NCBI GenBank assembly: GCA_029067085.1
Contig: JAIEFE010000021.1
Location: 117,075 to 181,074, forward strand
DNA length: 64,000 bases
Source of the DNA: Lachnospiraceae bacterium
GTDB lineage: Bacteria; Bacillota; Clostridia; Lachnospirales; Lachnospiraceae
Direction: 5' to 3'
The notes beneath the pieces are model-generated. The model worked only from the letters and a program-made list of their open reading frames with translations, searched no databases and was not told where the DNA came from. Below are positions 43,183 to 51,390 of the stretch, in pieces. Each line of letters starts with the position of its first letter. Positions within the stretch are counted from its first letter, which is position 1. Both the position numbers and the translations under genes were made by a program.

Positions 43183-44862
43183 TTGAGGAAAAATGAACAG
43201 GGAAGGTCAGCGTCTAAGCTGAAGGTTATCCCTCTGGGCGGTCTGGAGCAGGTTGGGCTCAATATTACCGCATTTGAATATGAGGATAGCATTGTTGTGG
43301 TAGACTGCGGTCTGTCATTCCCGGAAGACGAGATGCTGGGTATCGATCTGGTGATTCCCGATATCACGTATTTACGGGAGAATATCAATAAAGTGAAGGG
43401 GTTTGTGATCACCCACGGACACGAGGATCACATCGGGGCGCTGCCCTACGTATTGAAGGAAATTAATATTCCCATCTACGCGACCAAGCTGACGATGGGT
43501 ATTATCGAGAACAAGCTTGAGGAGCACGGCCTGATGAATATCACCAAGAGAAAGGTCGTCAAGTTCGGTCAGTCTATCAATCTCGGACAGTTTCGCATTG
43601 AGTTTATTAAGACCAATCACAGCATTGTGGATGCGGCTGCACTGGCGATCTACTCTCCCGCGGGCGTAGTGGTTCACACGGGAGACTTTAAGGTGGATTA
43701 CACGCCGGTATTCGGTGACGCTATTGATCTGCAGCGCTTTGCAGAGATCGGCAGGAAGGGTGTACTCGCCCTGATGTGCGACTCCACAAACGCCGAAAGG
43801 CAAGGATTTACTCCCTCGGAAAAGACCGTGGGACATACGCTGGATTCCCTCTTTCTGGAGCATAAGGACACCAGGATCCTGATCGCAACCTTTGCTTCCA
43901 ATGTGGACAGGGTGCGGCAGATCATCAATACCGCGGAAAAGTTCGACAGGAAAGTGGTGGTGGAGGGCCGAAGTATGGTCAACATCATCGAGACAGCCTC
44001 CAAGCTTGGTTATTTGCAGATTGCCGACAGAACACTGATCGACATGGATGAGTTAAAGAATTTCCCGCCTGAGAAGACGGTTATTATCACTACCGGAAGT
44101 CAGGGCGAGAGTATGGCGGCTTTAAGCCGCATGGCGAGCGATAACCACAAAAAGATTTCCATTATGCCGGGGGACACGGTGATCTTTTCCTCCCATCCCA
44201 TACCGGGCAACGAGAAGGCTGTCACCAATGTGATTAATGAGCTGCAGATGAAGGGGGCGGATGTGATCTTTCAGGATGTGCATGTCTCCGGGCATGCCTG
44301 TCAGGAGGAGATCAAACTGATCTATTCTCTGGTGCGTCCAAAGTATGCGGTGCCTGTTCACGGCGAGTATAAGCACAGAAAAGCACAGGCAAAAATTGCT
44401 GCAGGGCTGGGCATCCCGAAGGAAAATATCTTTATGCTGCAGTCCGGCGATGTTTTAGAGATGGATGAGGAAAAAGCCGTTGTCACCGGCAAGGTGCCCG
44501 TGGGAGCGATTCTTGTGGACGGTCTTGGCGTCGGCGATGTGGGTAATGTGGTGCTGCGCGACAGACAGCATCTGGCGGAGGACGGCATTGTGATCGTGGT
44601 GCTGGCCCTGGAATCCGGAAGTGACCAGCTTGTGTCCGGGCCCGATATCGTGACCAGAGGTTTCGTCTATGTGAGAGAGTCGGATGAGCTTTTGGATGAA
44701 GCAAGAGGCGTGGTGGAAGAGGCTGTACAGGACTGCCTGGACAAGAGCAGAAAGGCGGATTGGGGCAAGCTGAAGGGTGTCATCAAGGATACCCTGAGCG
44801 AGTTCGTTTGGAAGCGCACTAAGAGAAGACCTATGATCTTACCGATCATTATGGAAGTCTAG
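43183..44862 (+). CDS. rnjA: Ribonuclease J
   Basis: This 559-residue metallo-beta-lactamase/beta-CASP ribonuclease has 5'-3' exonuclease and endonuclease activity in mRNA turnover. Landmarks: VIPLGGLEQVGLN, the zinc motif ITHGHEDHIGALPY, VHTGDFKVDYTP, the beta-CASP segments (CDSTNAERQGFTPSEKTVG, ATFASNVDRVRQII, SSHPIPGNEKAVTNVINEL) and VPVHGEYKHRKAQAKIAAGL. The start is TTG, with GGAGG nine bases upstream; the overlapping GTG at 43179 is out of frame. J1 and J2 cannot be told apart from one copy. Confidence 0.96.
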   Translation: MRKNEQGRSASKLKVIPLGGLEQVGLNITAFEYEDSIVVVDCGLSFPEDEMLGIDLVIPDITYLRENINKVKGFVITHGHEDHIGALPYVLKEINIPIYATKLTMGIIENKLEEHGLMNITKRKVVKFGQSINLGQFRIEFIKTNHSIVDAAALAIYSPAGVVVHTGDFKVDYTPVFGDAIDLQRFAEIGRKGVLALMCDSTNAERQGFTPSEKTVGHTLDSLFLEHKDTRILIATFASNVDRVRQIINTAEKFDRKVVVEGRSMVNIIETASKLGYLQIADRTLIDMDELKNFPPEKTVIITTGSQGESMAALSRMASDNHKKISIMPGDTVIFSSHPIPGNEKAVTNVINELQMKGADVIFQDVHVSGHACQEEIKLIYSLVRPKYAVPVHGEYKHRKAQAKIAAGLGIPKENIFMLQSGDVLEMDEEKAVVTGKVPVGAILVDGLGVGDVGNVVLRDRQHLAEDGIVIVVLALESGSDQLVSGPDIVTRGFVYVRESDELLDEARGVVEEAVQDCLDKSRKADWGKLKGVIKDTLSEFVWKRTKRRPMILPIIMEV

Positions 44863-44881
44863 AGAGAAAGGAAAAGTCACC

Positions 44882-45214
44882 ATGTCAGACAAAGAGATCA
44901 TCGAAGCTGTTCGTCAGTTTGCGGGCACGATCATGGATTCCGACACTTACAGAGAATATCTGTTTCAACGGGAAAAGATCAAGAGGCAGCCTGACCTTTA
45001 CGAGAAGGTAAACGAGTTCAGGCAGCGCAATTTTGACCTTCAGAATGAGACGGACGGGGATGATCTTCTTGACCGTTTGGAGGCTTTTGAAATGGAGTAT
45101 GAAAAGTTCCGTGAAAACCCTTTTGTAGATGATTTTCTGCGGGCCGAGCTGGCATTTTGCCGCATGATGCAGGAAGTGTATGTGCTGCTCGCGGAGGAGA
45201 TAGATTTTGAATAA
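44882..45214 (+). CDS. YlbF/YmcA-family regulator
   Basis: This 110-residue all-helical acidic protein has a central YREYLFQREKIKRQPDLYEK and a C-terminal FRENPFVDDFLRAELAFCRM. This is the YlbF superfamily, whose Bacillus members YlbF, YmcA and YaaT form an Fe-S complex that tunes RNase Y and developmental decisions. Its place 19 nt after an RNase J gene fits a role in RNA turnover. AGAAAGGA precedes the ATG. Confidence 0.85.
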   Translation: MSDKEIIEAVRQFAGTIMDSDTYREYLFQREKIKRQPDLYEKVNEFRQRNFDLQNETDGDDLLDRLEAFEMEYEKFRENPFVDDFLRAELAFCRMMQEVYVLLAEEIDFE

Positions 45215-45217
45215 ACA

Positions 45218-45304
45218 GTTCAGCCATGCATCGCATAAGAGCAAAAATCGTGCTTGTACGAATTTTTGAGAAGATGCGATTTTGCGAATGGGCGCGGGCT
45301 GAAC
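45218..45304 (+). repeat. Structured intergenic element with nested stems (A)
   Basis: An outer stem GTTCAGCC (45218-45225) with GGCTGAAC (45297-45304); a second stem ATCGCAT (45230-45236) with ATGCGAT (45274-45280); and an apical hairpin CAAAAATCGT-GCTTGT-ACGAATTTTTG (45242-45268) with one bulged A. The segment GCGATTTTGCGAATG before the 3' outer strand recurs near 61455. It fills the gap between ylbF and the MltG-like gene. Confidence 0.65.
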
Positions 45305-45338
45305 ATACTGCATACGAAACGTTACATGGGAGCATATT

Positions 45339-45737
45339 ATGACGATAAAAGGATTTATAGGCTCAACCGTGGAGCTGATCATCAAAATAGCGGCATTGGT
45401 TTTCTTTGTGTCGTATCTGTTGAAAGCGTCTGCGGCGGCTTACGACTACGGGTATCGCATTTTTACGGAAGCCCCCGTCTCTCTGGGCGAAGGCAGGATC
45501 ATCAGCGTGAGTGTTGAGGAGCCTGTCTCAGTCAAAGCGGTGGGTGAAATGCTGGAGGAGCGCGGACTGATCCGGGATGCAAATCTTTTCGTGATTCAGG
45601 AACTGTTGTCCGAAAGCCACGGCAAGATTCAACCGGGCATCTATGATCTGAGCACAGCCATGACAGCGGAGGAGATGATGGCGGTGATGGCGGAGAATGC
45701 TCCTGACGAGGAAGAAGCACAGGAGGTCGCGCAGTGA
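45339..45737 (+). CDS. MltG/YceG-like membrane protein lacking the catalytic domain
   Basis: This 132-residue protein has one transmembrane helix (residues 12-31, VELIIKIAALVFFVSYLLKA). A periplasmic-side LysM-like subdomain follows (EEPVSVKAVGEMLEERGLIR, then VIQELLSESHGKIQPGIYDL and STAMTAEEMMAVMAEN), which matches the N-terminal part of MltG endolytic transglycosylases. The catalytic domain of MltG is absent. It ends with an acidic tail. It is coupled to trmR, whose GTG start overlaps its stop (GTGA). The role is unknown; it may modulate a full-length MltG. Confidence 0.72.
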   Translation: MTIKGFIGSTVELIIKIAALVFFVSYLLKASAAAYDYGYRIFTEAPVSLGEGRIISVSVEEPVSVKAVGEMLEERGLIRDANLFVIQELLSESHGKIQPGIYDLSTAMTAEEMMAVMAENAPDEEEAQEVAQ

Positions 45738-46426
45738 TCGACAGGGAAAGGCTGGACGTTTTTCTCGCATCGTTTGACAGAGGAAACACCCCTTTTTTAG
45801 ATCAGATAGAAAAGGAAGCTTTACAGGGAGGCGAACCGATCATACGCACGCAGACACAGGGACTCTTACGGTTTCTGCTTGCGCTGCATAGACCCATGTC
45901 TATTCTGGAGGTGGGGTGTGCCGTTGGTTTTTCTGCACTCTTGATGAGTGAGTACGCCCCCAAGGGCTGTCATGTCACTACCATAGAAAAGGTCGAGAGA
46001 CGGATCATGACAGCGAGAGATAATTTCAGACGGGCGGGCAGAGAGAACGCGATCACCCTTCTGGAAGGGGATGCGGCGGATATCTTAAAGGAGCTTACGG
46101 GCCCTTATGAAATGATCTTTATGGATGCTGCCAAGGGGCAGTATTCAAATTTTCTGCCGGATGTTTTGCGCCTGCTGGCGCCCGGCGGTCTCCTTGTCTC
46201 GGACAATGTGCTGCAGGACGGCGACATTTTAGAATCAAGGTTTGCAGTGGAGAGGAGGGACCGCACCATCCACAGCCGTATGCGCGAGTATCTCTTTGAG
46301 CTGACACACAGTGAAGCGCTTACAACGACGGTGCTGCCCGTGGGCGACGGGGTGACGGTAAGCGTGCAAAAAGAGGATAATATAAATGAAACAGAAGAAA
46401 CCGGAATTACTGGTGCCGGCCTCTAG
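45734..46426 (+). CDS. trmR: TrmR-like O-methyltransferase (tRNA 5-hydroxyuridine methyltransferase)
   Basis: This 230-residue class I SAM methyltransferase of the COMT type has SILEVGCAVGFSALLMSEYA (motif I), TTIEKVERRIMTARDNFRRA, FMDAAKGQYSNFLPD (metal-binding Asp) and LLVSDNVLQDGD (second metal-binding Asp). In Bacillus, TrmR (YrrM) methylates 5-hydroxyuridine-34 of tRNA to 5-methoxyuridine and lies beside the U32 proteins that make the hydroxyuridine. The same neighbour follows here, supporting this assignment over a small-molecule methyltransferase. The start is GTG, overlapping the upstream stop by 4 nt; the 3' end overlaps the U32 gene by 41 nt. Confidence 0.85.
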   Translation: MIDRERLDVFLASFDRGNTPFLDQIEKEALQGGEPIIRTQTQGLLRFLLALHRPMSILEVGCAVGFSALLMSEYAPKGCHVTTIEKVERRIMTARDNFRRAGRENAITLLEGDAADILKELTGPYEMIFMDAAKGQYSNFLPDVLRLLAPGGLLVSDNVLQDGDILESRFAVERRDRTIHSRMREYLFELTHSEALTTTVLPVGDGVTVSVQKEDNINETEETGITGAGL

Positions 46427-47684
46427 TCTGGAGGTGCTGAAAACAGCGGTATATTTTGGCGCGGATGCGGTCTACATCGGAGGAGAAGCCTACGGTCTGC
46501 GGGCCAAAGCGAAGAACTTTTCCATGGAGGAGATGGCGGAGGGAATTGCTTTTGCCCATGAAAGAGGTGTCCGAGTATACGTCACAGCAAATATTTTAGC
46601 ACATAATTACGATCTGGCGGGCGCGGAGAACTACTTTTCTGAGCTGAAAACCCTAAAACCGGATGCTTTTATTATCGCGGATCCCGGGATGTTTCTGCTG
46701 GCTAGAAAGATCTGCCCCGAGATTGACATTCATATCTCCACTCAGGCTAACAACACGAATTATCTGACCTACCGCTTCTGGTATGATCAGGGCGCAAAGC
46801 GGGTGGTGAGCGCAAGAGAACTTTCTTTAAATGAGATTAAGGAGATCAGGGAAAATATTCCTGAGGAGATGGAGATCGAGAGTTTTGTGCATGGTGCGAT
46901 GTGCATTTCCTATTCAGGACGCTGCCTTTTGAGCAGCTATTTTACCGGGCGGAGCGCGAACAGCGGCGCTTGTACGCATCCCTGCCGTTGGAAGTATGTG
47001 CTGATGGAAGAGACCAGACCCGGAGAGTATCTTCCTGTTTTTGAGAATGAACGCGGTACCTACCTATTTAATTCCAAGGATCTCAATATGATCGAACATA
47101 TTCCTGAGCTTGTGGAGGCGGGGATCGACAGCTTTAAGATCGAGGGGAGGATGAAGACCGCCCTCTATGTGGCGACCGTCGCCCGCACCTATAGGCGTGC
47201 GATCGACGATTATTTCGTTTCCGAAGAAAAATACCGCGCCAATAGGGACTGGTATCGGACGGAGATCGGGAAGTGCACCTATCGGAAATTTACCACGGGT
47301 TTCTATTTCGGCAAGACGGATGAGACCACCCAGATCTATGATGAGAGTACCTATGTGAGTGAGGCGGTTTATCTGGGGATTGTAAGCAGAGCGACGAAAG
47401 CTGAAGCAGCGCCGGACGCGGCAGCGACAGCAGGCAGTGCGGTGCAGAATGCACATGAGGTTTGCCGTGCCCGCATCGAGCAGCGAAATAAATTCTGCGT
47501 GGGCGATATGATCGAGATCATGAAGCCGAACGGCGAAAATATTCCCGCGCGGGTGCTAGCCATGTACGACGAGGATGGAAATGCGCTGGAATCCTGCCCG
47601 CACCCGAAGCAGCTCATCGATGTGGAACTGTCCGAGGAGGCGGCGGTGGGGGATATCCTACGCCAGGAGAAAATTACTGCGTAA
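46386..47684 (+). CDS. trhP: U32-family protein, probable tRNA uridine-34 hydroxylation protein TrhP
   Basis: This 432-residue U32 'peptidase' has PELLVPASSLEVLKTAVYFG, GADAVYIGGEAYGLRAKAKN, the family signature FVHGAMCISYSGRCLLSSYF, NSGACTHPCRWKYVL (four conserved Cys in all) and SFKIEGRMKTALYVATVART. TrhP proteins start synthesis of 5-hydroxyuridine-34 from prephenate; TrmR upstream would complete 5-methoxyuridine. An Ala-rich insertion (about residues 339-357) lies before the C-terminal domain. Its ATG sits inside the end of trmR. Confidence 0.88.
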   Translation: MKQKKPELLVPASSLEVLKTAVYFGADAVYIGGEAYGLRAKAKNFSMEEMAEGIAFAHERGVRVYVTANILAHNYDLAGAENYFSELKTLKPDAFIIADPGMFLLARKICPEIDIHISTQANNTNYLTYRFWYDQGAKRVVSARELSLNEIKEIRENIPEEMEIESFVHGAMCISYSGRCLLSSYFTGRSANSGACTHPCRWKYVLMEETRPGEYLPVFENERGTYLFNSKDLNMIEHIPELVEAGIDSFKIEGRMKTALYVATVARTYRRAIDDYFVSEEKYRANRDWYRTEIGKCTYRKFTTGFYFGKTDETTQIYDESTYVSEAVYLGIVSRATKAEAAPDAAATAGSAVQNAHEVCRARIEQRNKFCVGDMIEIMKPNGENIPARVLAMYDEDGNALESCPHPKQLIDVELSEEAAVGDILRQEKITA

Positions 47685-47739
47685 TTATCTCCGAGATAAA
47701 ATCAAACGAAAATATTTTGCAAAACCTTGATTTTGGGGG

Positions 47740-47768
47740 TTGCATTTTTCTAAAAAGTAGAGTATCTT
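47740..47768 (+). promoter_or_regulatory. Promoter of glnN
   Basis: TTGCAT (47740-47745) and TATCTT (47763-47768) are 17 bp apart. The leader to the ATG at 47867 is about 92 nt and includes a T-rich stretch; no GlnR-type operator was recognised. Confidence 0.6.
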
Positions 47769-47866
47769 AAAAAAGGAAATTGTATACAGGTATTCAGAAC
47801 GATGGCGTTCCAAAAAAAGAAAAGTTTTTTGGGGCGCATTTTTTTGAAACCGGGATGGAGGAGATT

Positions 47867-49978
47867 ATGAGAGAAGTATTCAATGTGGAAGAAATTTTTG
47901 CAAAGAATGTGTTCACCCTGGGCAAAATGCAGGAGCGACTAACCAGAAGCGCCTACAAGGAAGTGGTGAAGGTGATGAATGAGGGCGGCGAACTCTCCAT
48001 GAGCACAGCGAACATCGTGGCGAAGGCGATGAAGGACTGGGCGGTGGAGAACGGCGCAACCCACTACACCCACTGGTTCCAGCCTTTGACCGGCATTACG
48101 GCGGAGAAGCACGATGCCTTTGTGTCGCATCCCGACGAGCTGGGCAAGATGCTGACCGAGTTTTCGGGCAAGGAGTTGATCAAGGGTGAGCCTGACGCTT
48201 CGTCTTTCCCCTCGGGCGGCTTAAGGGCTACTTTCGAGGCGAGGGGATATACGGCATGGGATATCACTTCTCCCGCTTTCTTAAAGGAATCCGGCTGCGG
48301 CACGATCCTGTGCATTCCTACTGCATTCTGTTCCTACACGGGTGAGGCACTCGACAAAAAGACGCCGCTTCTGCGTTCCATGGAGGCTTTGAGTGAACAG
48401 GCGCTTCGAATCGTGCGGCTTTTCGGAAACACCGAGGCAACCAAGGTGACTGCATCCGTAGGCCCCGAGCAGGAGTACTTCCTTGTGGATAAGGATCTGT
48501 ATATGAAGAGAACCGACCTGATGTTTGCGGGACGCACCCTCTTTGGCGCACCGGCTCCCAAAGGGCAGGAGATGGAGGATCACTATTTCGGCGTTATCAG
48601 GGAGCGCGTGGGCGCTTACATGAAGGATTTGAACGAGGAACTCTGGAAGCTGGGTGTGACAGCAAAGACCCAGCACAACGAGGTGGCGCCCGCCCAGCAC
48701 GAGCTTGCACCCATCTATGAGACCGCAAACATTGCAGTTGACCACAACCAGATCGTCATGGAGACGATGAAGCGGGTGGCAACAAAACATAACATGCGTT
48801 GTTTATTACATGAAAAGCCCTATGCAGGGGTGAACGGTTCCGGCAAACATGACAACTGGTCCATCACCACGGACAATGGTGTGAACCTTTTAGATCCCGG
48901 TGATACCCCTAACGAGAATGTACAGTTTTTGCTGGTTCTTGCCTGCATTATGAAGGCGGTCGATACCCATGCGGATCTTCTCAGACAATCCGCTTCCGAT
49001 GTCGGAAACGATCACAGACTGGGTGCGAACGAGGCGCCTCCGGCAATCATCTCCATCTTCCTCGGCGAGCAGCTTGAAGACGTAGTAAATCAGCTGATCG
49101 AGACCGGCACGGCGACCTCTGTGAAGGAGGGCGGCATTCTTCTGACAGGCGTTTCCACTCTGCCTGATTTCCAGAAGGACGCGACAGACAGAAACAGAAC
49201 CTCACCCTTCGCTTTCACGGGAAATAAATTCGAGTTCCGTATGGTGGGCAGCGCGGATTCCATCGCAAGTCCGAACACCACTCTGAATGCTATCGTGGCT
49301 GAGGCGTTCTGTGAGGCGGCAGACAGACTCGAGCAGGCGCAGGATAAAGAGATTGCGATCCACGATCTTATTAAAGAGTATATGACAAAGCACCAGAGGA
49401 TCATCTTCAACGGCAACGGTTACTCTGACGAGTGGGTGGAAGAGGCTGCAAGGAGAGGACTTCCCAACATCAAATCCATGATCGAAGCTGCACAGACCAT
49501 TACAACCGAGAAGGCCGTGAAGCTGTTTGAGAAGTTCGGTATCTTTACCAGAGTGGAACTCGAGTCCAGAGAAGAGATCATCTATGAGACTTATGCGAAG
49601 TCCATCAATATTGAGGCGCTGACCATGATCGACATGGCCGGCAAGCAGATTATACCTGCAGTCATCCGCTACACGAAGGTGCTCGCAGATACCGTGAACG
49701 CAGTGAAGACAGCCGGTGCCGACGCCACGATTCAGGATGCGCTCCTTACGGAGGTGGGCGAGAAACTTGCAGCGATGCAGACCGCCCTTGACAAGCTGAA
49801 AAAGGCGGAGAAGGAAGCTTCCGCAATCGGAGATGCCAAAGAGCAGGCCTTTTTCTACAAGGATACAGTGCGTGCCGTTATGGATGAACTGCGCGCTCCC
49901 GCGGATGAGCTGGAGATGATTGTGGATAAAGAGTATTGGCCGATTCCGACCTACGGCGAGCTGATGTTTGAAATTTAA
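47867..49978 (+). CDS. glnN: Glutamine synthetase type III
   Basis: It makes glutamine from glutamate, ammonia and ATP. At 703 residues it is in the GSIII range, much longer than GSI. GSIII landmarks: [20 protein letters not shown] at the N-terminus, [13 protein letters not shown] (metal-binding Glu), [38 protein letters not shown] and [19 protein letters not shown] [11 protein letters not shown]. The ATG at 47867 has GGAGGAG close upstream; an earlier TTG at 47780 would add 29 atypical residues. It is monocistronic, ending at a strong terminator. Confidence 0.96.
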   Translation: MREVFNVEEIFAKNVFTLGKMQERLTRSAYKEVVKVMNEGGELSMSTANIVAKAMKDWAVENGATHYTHWFQPLTGITAEKHDAFVSHPDELGKMLTEFSGKELIKGEPDASSFPSGGLRATFEARGYTAWDITSPAFLKESGCGTILCIPTAFCSYTGEALDKKTPLLRSMEALSEQALRIVRLFGNTEATKVTASVGPEQEYFLVDKDLYMKRTDLMFAGRTLFGAPAPKGQEMEDHYFGVIRERVGAYMKDLNEELWKLGVTAKTQHNEVAPAQHELAPIYETANIAVDHNQIVMETMKRVATKHNMRCLLHEKPYAGVNGSGKHDNWSITTDNGVNLLDPGDTPNENVQFLLVLACIMKAVDTHADLLRQSASDVGNDHRLGANEAPPAIISIFLGEQLEDVVNQLIETGTATSVKEGGILLTGVSTLPDFQKDATDRNRTSPFAFTGNKFEFRMVGSADSIASPNTTLNAIVAEAFCEAADRLEQAQDKEIAIHDLIKEYMTKHQRIIFNGNGYSDEWVEEAARRGLPNIKSMIEAAQTITTEKAVKLFEKFGIFTRVELESREEIIYETYAKSINIEALTMIDMAGKQIIPAVIRYTKVLADTVNAVKTAGADATIQDALLTEVGEKLAAMQTALDKLKKAEKEASAIGDAKEQAFFYKDTVRAVMDELRAPADELEMIVDKEYWPIPTYGELMFEI

Positions 49979-49988
49979 TAAAAAAAAT

Positions 49989-50029
49989 AGGAAAAAGGGC
50001 TTGCCAAACGGCCCTTTTTCCTTTATAAT
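49989..50029 (+). terminator. Terminator of glnN
   Basis: AGGAAAAAGGGC (49989-50000) pairs perfectly with GCCCTTTTTCCT (50011-50022), followed by TTATAATT. Loop and tail double as the promoter of the next tRNA gene. Confidence 0.9.
50001..50029 (+). promoter_or_regulatory. Promoter of tRNA-Gln, embedded in the glnN terminator
   Basis: TTGCCA (50001-50006) is in the terminator loop, 17 bp before TATAAT (50024-50029), which lies in the terminator tail. The predicted start, near 50036, is seven bases before the mature tRNA 5' end. Confidence 0.65.
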
Positions 50030-50042
50030 TGCTAATTGTTGA

Positions 50043-50114
50043 TGGGCTATCGCCAAACGGTAAGGCAACGGACTCTGACTCCGTCATTTCAAGGTTCGAA
50101 TCCTTGTAGCCCAG
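50043..50114 (+). tRNA. tRNA-Gln (anticodon CUG)
   Basis: The cloverleaf reads directly: acceptor TGGGCTA/TAGCCCA with discriminator G, D arm GCC...GGC, anticodon stem ACGGA/TCCGT with loop CTCTGAC (anticodon CTG), and T arm CAAGG/CCTTG with TTCGAAT. CCA is not encoded. It reads CAG codons and lies 64 nt after the glutamine synthetase gene. Confidence 0.97.
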
Positions 50115-50117
50115 TAT

Positions 50118-50150
50118 GACCCCGGCGGATGCGTTCTGCCGGGGTCTTTG
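50118..50150 (+). terminator. Terminator of tRNA-Gln
   Basis: GACCCCGGC (50118-50126) pairs perfectly with GCCGGGGTC (50138-50146), followed by TTT. Confidence 0.85.
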
Positions 50151-50207
50151 CTATACAGGAGATTGTGCAGGCAGCGGGTATCATGGTGTGCACGCAGAGG
50201 AAGAATG

Positions 50208-50216
50208 TGGTATACT
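50208..50216 (+). promoter_or_regulatory. Extended -10 promoter before hydE
   Basis: TGGTATACT forms an extended -10 element; the -35 region (TGTGCA) is weak. A start near 50223 leaves about 23 nt before the ATG at 50246 and argues against the earlier in-frame ATG at 50219. Confidence 0.5.
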
Positions 50217-50245
50217 GAATGGAAAGGCAGATGTCCGGGGAATAT

Positions 50246-51307
50246 ATGACAGATTTATTCAAAAAACTCTCGGTAGGAGAAGCCCTGACAGACGACGAAT
50301 GGACACTCCTGATAGAAGGCAGTTACGACAGACAGCTCCTCTACGACAGTGCGGATGAGGTGCGCAGGCAGCATTATGGGGAAAAGGTCTATATTCGGGG
50401 ATTGATCGAGATATCGAGCTTTTGCAATAACAATTGTTATTATTGCGGCATCCGCTGTGCCAATACCAATGCTGAGCGCTATCGCCTCTCGGACGAGGAG
50501 ATCTTTCGGTGCTGTGATGCAGGATATCGCCTCGGCTTCCGTACCTTTGTGCTGCAAGGCGGAGAAGATGCGTATTACACCGCAGAACGTGTTAAAAGGA
50601 TCATTTCTACTATTAAGGATAATCATCCCGACTGTGCCGTGACACTCTCTCTGGGGGAAAGGCCGCGAGCAGATTATGAGGTATGGTATCGGGAGGGGGC
50701 TGACCGTTATCTGTTAAGGCATGAGACGGCTTCCCGCATTCATTACGAAAAACTTCACCCGCCGGATCAGAGCTTCAGTGCCCGTATGGAGTGCCTGCGG
50801 GCTTTAAAAGAGATCGGCTATCAAACAGGCTGCGGTTTCATGGTGGGTTCCCCTTATCAGGGGACGCCGGAACTGATTGCGGATATGCGGTTTTTGCAGG
50901 CATTTCAGCCGCATATGGTGGGTATCGGTCCTTTTATTCCGCATCGCGATACGCCCTTTGCGGCATGCGCGGCCGGAACGCTCGAGCAGACGCTTACGAT
51001 GCTTGCCCTCATCAGGTTGATGCTGCCTTATGTGCTGCTTCCCGCTACCACAGCGTTGGGGACGATTCATCCGGAGGGGCGGGAGTTGGGATTGAAGGCG
51101 GGAGCCAACGTGGTCATGCCGAATCTTTCCCCCGGTGAGGTGCGGAAAAAGTACAGTCTTTACGACAACAAACTCTGTACGGACGAAGAGGCGGCGGAGG
51201 GCATCGCGGCTCTGCGGGAGCGGATCGCGGCGGCAGGCTATGAAATTGTGACGGACAGGGGCGATGCCCGGCCGGATAAAAACGGAAGAAAAGAACTGTA
51301 TAAATAA
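50246..51307 (+). CDS. hydE: [FeFe]-hydrogenase H-cluster radical SAM maturase HydE
   Basis: This 353-residue radical-SAM enzyme helps make the 2Fe subcluster of the H-cluster. The cluster-binding loop is ISSFCNNNCYYCGIR. TFVLQGGEDAYYT, GADRYLLRHETASRIHYEKL and NVVMPNLSPGEVRKKYSLYD are HydE landmarks that separate it from biotin synthase and PylB. GGGG lies five bases before the ATG chosen; ATGs at 50219 and 50231 are in frame but close to or upstream of the predicted transcription start. It is followed by hydG and hydF. Confidence 0.94.
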   Translation: MTDLFKKLSVGEALTDDEWTLLIEGSYDRQLLYDSADEVRRQHYGEKVYIRGLIEISSFCNNNCYYCGIRCANTNAERYRLSDEEIFRCCDAGYRLGFRTFVLQGGEDAYYTAERVKRIISTIKDNHPDCAVTLSLGERPRADYEVWYREGADRYLLRHETASRIHYEKLHPPDQSFSARMECLRALKEIGYQTGCGFMVGSPYQGTPELIADMRFLQAFQPHMVGIGPFIPHRDTPFAACAAGTLEQTLTMLALIRLMLPYVLLPATTALGTIHPEGRELGLKAGANVVMPNLSPGEVRKKYSLYDNKLCTDEEAAEGIAALRERIAAAGYEIVTDRGDARPDKNGRKELYK

Positions 51308-51390
51308 TAACGTTTGTTATCGTATAGTATACTAAGCAGCCATTGAAAGAAACGCGAGAGAAGAATTATGAGAAAGAAGGCGTGAATATT

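Noticed and set aside
47685..47866. Riboswitch or glutamine-sensing RNA before glnN
   Set aside because: The leader is T- and A-rich and I see no conserved glnA-motif or strong hairpin in it.
51306..51333. Palindromic AT-rich sequence before hydG as a promoter or operator
   Set aside because: TATACT is present but no -35 fits at a normal distance; the hydE promoter upstream is sufficient, so it is only mentioned in the hydG entry.
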